The position numbers were made by a program, and so were the translations under genes. Positions 7,398 to 11,181 of a stretch of 11,181 bases of DNA are shown here, in pieces. The notes under the pieces are model-generated. The model saw only the letters and a list, made by a program, of their open reading frames with translations, did not search any database and was not told the DNA's origin. Positions within the stretch are counted from its first letter, which is position 1; each line of letters starts with the position of its first letter. Source of the stretch: Chloroflexota bacterium (GTDB lineage Bacteria; Chloroflexota; Limnocylindria; Limnocylindrales; CSP1-4); the NCBI GenBank assembly GCA_017860675.1, contig JAGDMV010000053.1:1-11181 (forward strand). The letters are read 5' to 3'.

Positions 7398-8776
7398 GCT
7401 CGCACCCTTTCCAGCTCGGCGAAGAAGCCCGGGTACGAGACAGCCGCGCTGTCCGCGTCGCGGACGGCCGTCTCGCCCCCGGCGATGAGCCCGGCGACGG
7501 CGAAGGTCATCGCCAGGCGGTGGTCGTCATGCGCCTCGGTCACGGCGCCGGCGAGCGCCCGACCGCCGTCGATGATGATCTCGTCGCCGTCGACGGCCAC
7601 TTCCGCCCCGAATGCCCGGAGACCCGCCGCGATGCCGGCGACCCGGTCGGTTTCTTTGTGGCGGAGCTCGCCGGCTCCGCGGATTCGGGTGCGGCCGTCG
7701 GCGACCGCTGCGGCGAGGCACAGGACCGGCACCTCGTCGATGGCCGCGGCGACCTCGCCCGGGTCGACGTCGATCCCCCGAAGCCGGCTGCTCCGGACGA
7801 CCAGGTCGGCGCTCGGCTCCCCGATCCCGTCGTCCTCCGCCGGGCTGATCGACCGCTCCTCGATCGTCGCGCCCATCCGGCGGAGCAGGTCGATGATCGC
7901 ACGCCGCGTCGGGTTCGTGCCGACGTCGCGGACCACGATCTCGGCATCGGGATGGATGGCGCCGGCGACGAGCCAGAAGGCGGCGCCCGACAGATCGCCC
8001 GGGACCAGCTCGTCGCGGGGAAGAATCGCCTGGCCTCCGGCGACGGCGTGGAGCCGCCTGCCGCCGGGGAGGCGCTCGGTGGTCACTGCGACACCTCGCG
8101 CGCGGAGCATCCGCTCGGTGTGGTCGCGGGTGGCGAACGTCTCGTGGACGGACGTGACGCCGGTCGCGCCGAGGCCAGCCAGGAGGACGCAGGACTTGAC
8201 CTGGGCGGAAGGTACGGGCGAGGCATGGTCGATCGCGACCAGCGGGCTGCGACCTTCGATTGCCAGTGGCGGCAGGGTCCCGCGCGCCCGGCCGCCGATC
8301 CTGGCGCCCATCGCCCGGAGGGGCTCCGCCACGCGGGCCATGGGCCGGCGCCGCAGCGAGGCGTCGCCGTCGAGCACCGCGAACAGCGGCCGCGCCGCCA
8401 CGATCCCGGCAACCAGGCGCAGGGTCGTTCCGCTGTTGCGGCAGTCAAGCACGCCGGTCGGCTCGACGATGCCGGCCGCCCCGGGTGATGCCACCCGGTA
8501 GCCCGCCGTCCGTCCGCCGGTCGCCTCATCGATCCGCTCGACCGTGGCGCCGAGGGCTGCCACGACGTCAGCCGTCGAGCGGACGTCGGCGCCGTCGCCC
8601 GCGCCGACGATGCGGCTCTCCCCCTCCCCCAGCAGGGCCAGCAGGAGCGCCCGGTGGCTGATCGACTTGTCACCGGGCGGGCGGATCTCGCCCCGCAGCC
8701 GGGCTGCCGGCCGGATCACGGTCGTGCCGCCCCCGGCGGGCCTCGTGCCCACCGTGGATGCCGGGGCTGGGATCAT
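7394..8776 (-). CDS. aroA: 3-phosphoshikimate 1-carboxyvinyltransferase (EPSP synthase)
   Basis: 460 residues; joins PEP to shikimate-3-phosphate. Visible motifs: PGDKSISHRALLLA (34-47) with Lys37 and Arg42; NSGTTLRL (114-121); GDASLRRRPMARV (137-149); SAQVKSCVLLAGL (190-202); TRDHTERML (216-224); GDLSGAAFWLVA (260-271); IDEVPVL (346-352) with the catalytic Asp347; RHKETDR (372-378); DDHRLAM (417-423). The GDASL-RPMARV and SAQVKS stretches resemble the Bacillus-like forms more than the E. coli form. ATG at 8776 shares its A with the aroF stop (TGATG), and GGGAGG sits five bases before it inside the last aroF codons. The frame stays open to 9538, but that part is Arg/Pro-rich and lies over aroF. 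The first 20 residues are poorly conserved. Confidence 0.96.
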   Translation of the reverse strand: MIPAPASTVGTRPAGGGTTVIRPAARLRGEIRPPGDKSISHRALLLALLGEGESRIVGAGDGADVRSTADVVAALGATVERIDEATGGRTAGYRVASPGAAGIVEPTGVLDCRNSGTTLRLVAGIVAARPLFAVLDGDASLRRRPMARVAEPLRAMGARIGGRARGTLPPLAIEGRSPLVAIDHASPVPSAQVKSCVLLAGLGATGVTSVHETFATRDHTERMLRARGVAVTTERLPGGRRLHAVAGGQAILPRDELVPGDLSGAAFWLVAGAIHPDAEIVVRDVGTNPTRRAIIDLLRRMGATIEERSISPAEDDGIGEPSADLVVRSSRLRGIDVDPGEVAAAIDEVPVLCLAAAVADGRTRIRGAGELRHKETDRVAGIAAGLRAFGAEVAVDGDEIIIDGGRALAGAVTEAHDDHRLAMTFAVAGLIAGGETAVRDADSAAVSYPGFFAELERVRA

Positions 8777-9849
8777 CAGTGCCTCCCGCCGTCGACGCGC
8801 AGCTGGGTGGGGGAGAGGATCTCGTCGCGACCCTGCGCCTTCACCAGGGCGTGGAGCGGCCGGACGGCCGCGGCGATCTCGGCGAACTGGGCCAGCGTCA
8901 CCGACTGGTCGCCATCGGAGAGCGCCTCCTCGGGGCGCGGGTGGACCTCGACCAGGATGCCGTCGGCCCCGACCGCCGCTGCGCCGAGGGCGAGCGGCCG
9001 GACCAGCCAGCGCCTGCCGGTTGCGTGCGAGGGGTCGATGACCACCGGCAGGTGCGTGAGCTGGTGGAGCAGCGGCACCGCGGCCAGGTCGAGCGTGTTG
9101 CGGGTGTAGGTCTCGAACGTCCGGATGCCACGCTCGCAGAGGATCACGTTGGGGTTCCCGGACGAGAGGACGTACTCCGCCGCCATCAGCCACTCCTCGA
9201 TCGTGCCCGACAGGCCGCGCTTGAGGAGGACAGGGCGCCCGGTCCGGCCGACGGCCATGAGCAGCGAGTAGTTCTGCATGTTCCGCGCGCCGATCTGGAG
9301 GATGTCGGCGTACTCGGCCACGTGCTCCACCTGGCCGGGCTCCATCACCTCGGTGACCACCGGCAGCCCGGTCAGCTCGCGGGCCTCGGCCAGGAAGCGG
9401 AGGCCGGCCAGGCCCAGTCCCTGGAAGGCGTACGGGCTGGTGCGGGGCTTGAAGGCGCCGCCGCGGAGCACGGTCGCCCCGGCGGCCTTGACCGCCAACG
9501 CGGTCTCGAGCAGCTGCTCGCGGGACTCGACCGCGCACGGTCCGGCCATGATCGTGAACGAGCCGTCGCCGATCGCGACGTCACCGACGCGGATCACGGT
9601 GTCATCCGGATGGAACTGCCGGGAGGCCAGCTTGAAGGGCCGGTTCGAGGGATTGACCGACTCGACGCCCGGCATGGCGCTCAGCCGATCGGCCAGCCGG
9701 TCGATCCGCGGTCCGCCCTCGCCCAGCACGGCCACCACCACCCGCTCTCCACCGCGGTTCTCGTGCGGGGTGAGGCCCTCGTCGAGGACCACCGCGCGGA
9801 CAGCGTTCAGCTCCTCCTCGGTCGCCCCGACCGCCATCACCACGAACAT
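8776..9849 (-). CDS. aroF: 3-deoxy-D-arabino-heptulosonate 7-phosphate synthase, type I-beta with N-terminal ferredoxin-like domain
   Basis: 357 residues; condenses PEP and erythrose-4-phosphate, the entry step of the pathway. Residues 1-70 match the ferredoxin-like regulatory domain of Thermotoga maritima DAHP synthase, which mediates Tyr/Phe feedback there; feedback here is inference. The barrel follows: AGPC (102-105, metal Cys105), KPRTS (134-138), IGARN (186-190), LLKRG (208-212), CERGIRTFE (238-246), DPSH (272-275, His275), EVHP (301-304, Glu301), and Asp312. ATG at 9849 is chosen because MFVVMAVGATEEEL lines up with the Thermotoga N-terminus and GAGG lies nine bases upstream. An in-frame GTG at 9975 would put the start in front of the terminator hairpin and translate through it, so it is rejected. 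This is the first structural gene of the operon. Confidence 0.96.
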   Translation of the reverse strand: MFVVMAVGATEEELNAVRAVVLDEGLTPHENRGGERVVVAVLGEGGPRIDRLADRLSAMPGVESVNPSNRPFKLASRQFHPDDTVIRVGDVAIGDGSFTIMAGPCAVESREQLLETALAVKAAGATVLRGGAFKPRTSPYAFQGLGLAGLRFLAEARELTGLPVVTEVMEPGQVEHVAEYADILQIGARNMQNYSLLMAVGRTGRPVLLKRGLSGTIEEWLMAAEYVLSSGNPNVILCERGIRTFETYTRNTLDLAAVPLLHQLTHLPVVIDPSHATGRRWLVRPLALGAAAVGADGILVEVHPRPEEALSDGDQSVTLAQFAEIAAAVRPLHALVKAQGRDEILSPTQLRVDGGRH

Positions 9850-9939
9850 CTCGATCTGCCTCGTTGCCCTGCCCGGCACCGCTGCCGCTGAACTCGCCTC
9901 CGGTCCGGCGCCCGACCCCGACCGTCGCCGGCTCCCGGG

Positions 9940-9972
9940 AAAGAAAAAGAGCAGAGGTCCGAGCCCCTGCTC
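9940..9972 (-). terminator. intrinsic terminator (attenuator) ahead of aroF
   Basis: The minus strand reads GAGCAGGGG, loop CTCGGA, CCTCTGCTC, then TTTTTCTTT. The stem is nine pairs with a single G-U wobble, with a six-base loop and an immediate U-tract. It lies 45 bases after the leader-peptide stop and 90 bases before the aroF start, the position expected for an attenuator and not for the end of a gene. Confidence 0.88.
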
Positions 9973-9987
9973 CACCCGGCACGACCC

Positions 9988-10013
9988 GCGCCTCCGAACG
10001 TCACGCTCGGCGC
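9988..10013 (-). promoter_or_regulatory. leader hairpin and competing pairings in the attenuator
   Basis: The minus strand folds as CCGAGCG (10010-10004), loop TGA, CGTTCGG (10000-9994), with GCG/CGC able to extend it around a bulge. The segment CCGAGC (10010-10005) can instead pair with GCTCGG (9964-9959) at the top of the terminator hairpin. ACCCGGTA (10028-10021) can pair with TGCCGGGT (9981-9974). CCGAGC starts eight bases after the leader stop codon, so a ribosome resting there would cover it. Which pairing acts as antiterminator is not clear by eye; a 6-bp helix is weak. Confidence 0.4.
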
Positions 10014-10017
10014 TTGG

Positions 10018-10056
10018 TCATACCGGGTCCGGGAAGTAGAAGGCGTGTACCTGCAC
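10018..10056 (-). CDS. aromatic leader peptide (attenuation control of the aro operon)
   Basis: Twelve codons from GTG (10056) to TGA (10020-10018), encoding MQVHAFYFPDPV. The consecutive TTC TAC TTC codons give Phe-Tyr-Phe, the end products of the branch served by the operon's chorismate mutase. Position between a promoter and an intrinsic terminator, in front of the first pathway gene, is the classic setting of ribosome-mediated attenuation: shortage of charged Phe- or Tyr-tRNA would stall the ribosome on these codons. There is no Shine-Dalgarno sequence. The predicted transcription start is within about five bases of the GTG, so the leader is probably translated as a leaderless message. 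A Phe-rich leader ahead of aroF has, as I recall, been described in Corynebacterium glutamicum. No similarity to a named family is claimed. Confidence 0.72.
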   Translation of the reverse strand: MQVHAFYFPDPV

Positions 10057-10065
10057 GGCGGCTCG

Positions 10066-10095
10066 ACTCTAGCCCCGTTCCCGGCAGGGCGTCAA
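10066..10095 (-). promoter_or_regulatory. promoter of the aro operon
   Basis: On the minus strand -35 TTGACG (10095-10090, five of six to consensus) and -10 TAGAGT (10071-10066, four of six) are 18 bases apart. Transcription would begin around 10060-10057, directly ahead of the leader-peptide GTG at 10056. It is the best promoter-like match I found upstream of the operon. Confidence 0.62.
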
Positions 10096-10311
10096 GCAGC
10101 GTCGGGGCGCGGGCGGTGCGTGGCGGGCCCGGCTCGGTTGCGGGCTGGGGACATGGCGGCCGCTGACCGGAGGCCGCGTCCCCCCGGGTCTCCCCGGCAA
10201 TCTTGTCGCGCACCTGTGGCGCTGCAGGGCGGCCAGTCGCCTCCCGCGCGTGACTGCATCCCAGCCGTGCCTGACCGGCACCAGCCGGCCAGCCGAACGG
10301 CGGCATGCGAA
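10096..10311. other. intergenic stretch without a recognised gene
   Basis: Between the aro promoter and the hairpin behind tRNA-Arg. Open frames here are short, Arg/Pro-rich and overlap the leader or the tRNAs, with no recognisable protein motif. GC-rich short repeats (ccggc/gccgg) occur around 10275-10295. I see no further promoter, RNA gene or operator. Confidence 0.5.
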
Positions 10312-10338
10312 GGCCCCTCGGACGGTGTCCGAAGGGCC
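10312..10338 (-). terminator. candidate terminator hairpin behind the tRNA genes
   Basis: Arms at 10327-10338 and 10312-10323 pair over twelve positions with one mismatch around a three-base loop. It starts 17 bases after the CCA end of tRNA-Arg. The following U-run is poor (TTCG), so termination could be weak or Rho-assisted; a processing or stability hairpin is the alternative. Confidence 0.5.
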
Positions 10339-10355
10339 GATGTCACTCGCGATCC

Positions 10356-10431
10356 TGGCGCGCCCGGCGAGACTCGAACTCACGGCCTTCAGGTCCGCAA
10401 CCTGACGCTCTATCCACTGAGCTACGGGCGC
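10356..10431 (-). tRNA. tRNA-Arg, anticodon GCG
   Basis: A 76-base cloverleaf with all arms visible. Acceptor GCGCCCG pairs with CGGGCGC. The D arm is GCTC/GAGC. The anticodon stem is TCAGG/CCTGA with loop TTGCGGA, placing GCG at 34-36 (10398-10396). The T arm is GTGAG, TTCGAGT, CTCGC with one wobble. The discriminator is G and CCA is encoded. It reads CGC directly and CGU by wobble. Bacteria usually use an A34 (inosine) tRNA, anticodon ACG, for this box, so the GCG anticodon is noteworthy. It is eight bases downstream of tRNA-Ser and probably co-transcribed. Confidence 0.95.
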
Positions 10432-10439
10432 GCGATGGG

Positions 10440-10531
10440 TGGCGGAGAGGGAGGGATTCGAACCCTCGAGGCAGGTTACCCCACCTGGCGGTTTAGCAAA
10501 CCGCTGCACTAGACCGCTATGCGACCTCTCC
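10440..10531 (-). tRNA. tRNA-Ser, anticodon GCT
   Basis: A 92-base class II tRNA. Acceptor GGAGAGG pairs with CCTCTCC. The anticodon stem is GCGGT/ACCGC with loop TTGCTAA, giving anticodon GCT (10497-10495) for AGC/AGU. The long variable arm has a CAGGT/ACCTG stem. The T arm is GAGGG, TTCGAAT, CCCTC. The discriminator is G and CCA is encoded. The first 19 bases are duplicated just upstream (see the repeat at 10513-10558). Confidence 0.95.
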
Positions 10532-10558
10532 GGGCACCGCTATGCGACCTCTCCGGGC
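10513..10558. repeat. 23-bp tandem duplication of the tRNA-Ser 5' end
   Basis: Bases 10513-10535 and 10536-10558 are identical, and the match runs one base further. In tRNA terms the unit is four leader bases (GCCC) plus nucleotides 1-19, that is the whole 5' acceptor strand and half of the D arm. The extra copy lies in the 5' leader of the precursor. The inner copy joins the rest of the tRNA and is taken as the functional one. Confidence 0.95.
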
Positions 10559-10570
10559 AACGGTCGATGA

Positions 10571-10576
10571 ATCCTA
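10571..10576 (-). promoter_or_regulatory. possible -10 element for the tRNA-Ser/tRNA-Arg transcript
   Basis: TAGGAT on the minus strand, 40 bases before the tRNA-Ser 5' end. No convincing -35 hexamer is seen 16-18 bases further up, so support is weak. Confidence 0.3.
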
Positions 10577-10681
10577 GCACGGGCCCATCGGCTGGGCGCT
10601 CGGCACGGTGCTCGACGGCACTCCTCACGCTTGTGCAGGCGCCGGCCTCTGCTGGCAGGTGCGCCATGCTCGGCCGGGCTG

Positions 10682-10711
10682 CTGACCCCGATGGCCCGCG
10701 TCGCGTATCCT
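10682..10711 (+). promoter_or_regulatory. possible promoter of the META-domain lipoprotein gene
   Basis: CTGACC (10682-10687) and TATCCT (10706-10711) are 18 bases apart, each four of six to the sigma-70 consensus. The -10 lies 33 bases before the start codon, leaving room for the AGGAG ribosome site. This is a weak match. Confidence 0.35.
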
Positions 10712-10744
10712 GCGCCGCACAACAGCCGCAGAGGAGTCCCTGCC

Positions 10745-11164
10745 ATGACCCGACGGTTCCTCATCGTCACCGCCCTCGCACTCTCGCTCATCGTGGCCGC
10801 CTGCAGCGGATCGAGCTCCGGCGGCAACGTCTCCGGCACCAGCTGGGTGATGACCGGGTTCGAGGGACTCATGGGCGCTGGTCTCCAGGACCTGCCGACA
10901 TCCGGCGTGACGCTCGCCTTCGGCACGGACGGGTCGCTGCAGGGCAAGGGCGCCTGCAACAGCTTCAACGCCACCTACACGACCGACGGCAACAAGCTCA
11001 AGATCACCGACCTTGCCAGCACCAAGATGGCTTGCGCGGGCGACCTGGGCACCTGGGAGACCGCCTACTTCACCTTCCTCACCGGGAACCCCAACTACAG
11101 CGTGAACGGCGACACGCTCGAGCTGTCGGGCGCCAGCACGAAGGTGACCTACAAGTCGTCCTGA
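10745..11164 (+). CDS. small META/HslJ-domain lipoprotein
   Basis: 139 residues, transcribed divergently from everything else in the window. Residues 1-20 form a lipoprotein signal: MTRR, a hydrophobic core, then the lipobox VAAC with Cys20 as the acylated residue, followed by a Ser/Gly-rich linker. The rest fits a META (HslJ-like) domain: a GTSW start at about 31-34, the central GACNSFNATY stretch, LASTKMAC, a conserved Glu in GTWETAYF, and a closing GDTLELSG strand. HslJ is linked to heat and novobiocin resistance in E. coli, but the role of stand-alone META lipoproteins is not established. ATG at 10745 is chosen because AGGAG lies eight bases upstream and a signal peptide follows; the open frame extends to 10631 without such features. 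No partner gene is visible in the window. Confidence 0.88.
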   Translation: MTRRFLIVTALALSLIVAACSGSSSGGNVSGTSWVMTGFEGLMGAGLQDLPTSGVTLAFGTDGSLQGKGACNSFNATYTTDGNKLKITDLASTKMACAGDLGTWETAYFTFLTGNPNYSVNGDTLELSGASTKVTYKSS

Positions 11165-11181
11165 GGCGCACCGGCTCCGGG

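Noticed and set aside
6300..8501. 733-codon open frame on the plus strand opposite aroE and aroA
   Set aside because: Its protein is Arg/Pro/Ser/Ala-rich with no motif, while the opposite strand encodes intact AroE and AroA. Long antisense frames are expected in very GC-rich DNA.
9850..9975. N-terminal extension of aroF from GTG at 9975
   Set aside because: It would place the terminator stem and U-tract inside the coding sequence. The Thermotoga-type N-terminus begins at 9849, with a ribosome site just upstream.
9850..10060. T-box riboswitch ahead of aroF
   Set aside because: No T-box consensus core (TGGNACCGCG-like) or specifier stem is visible; the leader frame with FYF codons explains the terminator better.
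10001..10512. Several open frames over the tRNA genes and the aro promoter
   Set aside because: They read through two clear tRNA cloverleaves and have no protein-like composition.

Overview
The window is very GC-rich, and nearly every gene lies on the minus strand in one tightly packed run with strong third-position GC bias. Gene content (fused AroK-AroB, Thermotoga-type DAHP synthase, type II dehydroquinase, CCA-encoding tRNA genes) suggests a high-GC, free-living bacterium. A Chloroflexota lineage is my best guess and an actinobacterium the alternative; this is inference, with no marker gene to settle it.

The core (about 2488-10095, minus strand) is a complete shikimate operon. In transcription order it has: a promoter (-35 TTGACG, -10 TAGAGT); a 12-codon leader peptide, nearly leaderless, with consecutive Phe-Tyr-Phe codons; a strong intrinsic terminator; then aroF (DAHP synthase with N-terminal regulatory domain), aroA (EPSP synthase), aroE (shikimate dehydrogenase), aroC (chorismate synthase), a fused aroK-aroB (shikimate kinase + 3-dehydroquinate synthase), aroQ (type II dehydroquinase) and an AroQ-class chorismate mutase. 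All seven steps from PEP + erythrose-4-phosphate to chorismate are present, plus the step to prephenate that commits to Phe and Tyr. Most junctions overlap by 1-8 bases (TGATG, ATGA, GTGA), so translational coupling is expected. The leader and terminator look like ribosome-mediated attenuation that senses charged Phe/Tyr tRNA.

The operon appears to continue into gluQ (glutamyl-Q tRNA(Asp) synthetase-like) and murJ (lipid II flippase, cut by the left edge). The chorismate mutase-gluQ junction is the oddest spot: a 20-bp tandem repeat turns one GTGA stop/start overlap into a chain of three 7-codon minigenes, each stop overlapping the next start, ending at the gluQ GTG.

To the right are tRNA-Arg(GCG) and tRNA-Ser(GCT), both minus strand with CCA encoded, followed by a hairpin that may be their terminator. 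The first 19 bases of tRNA-Ser and four bases before them are duplicated in tandem just upstream. At the far right a divergent plus-strand gene encodes a small META/HslJ-domain lipoprotein. I see no CRISPR array, insertion sequence or prophage.
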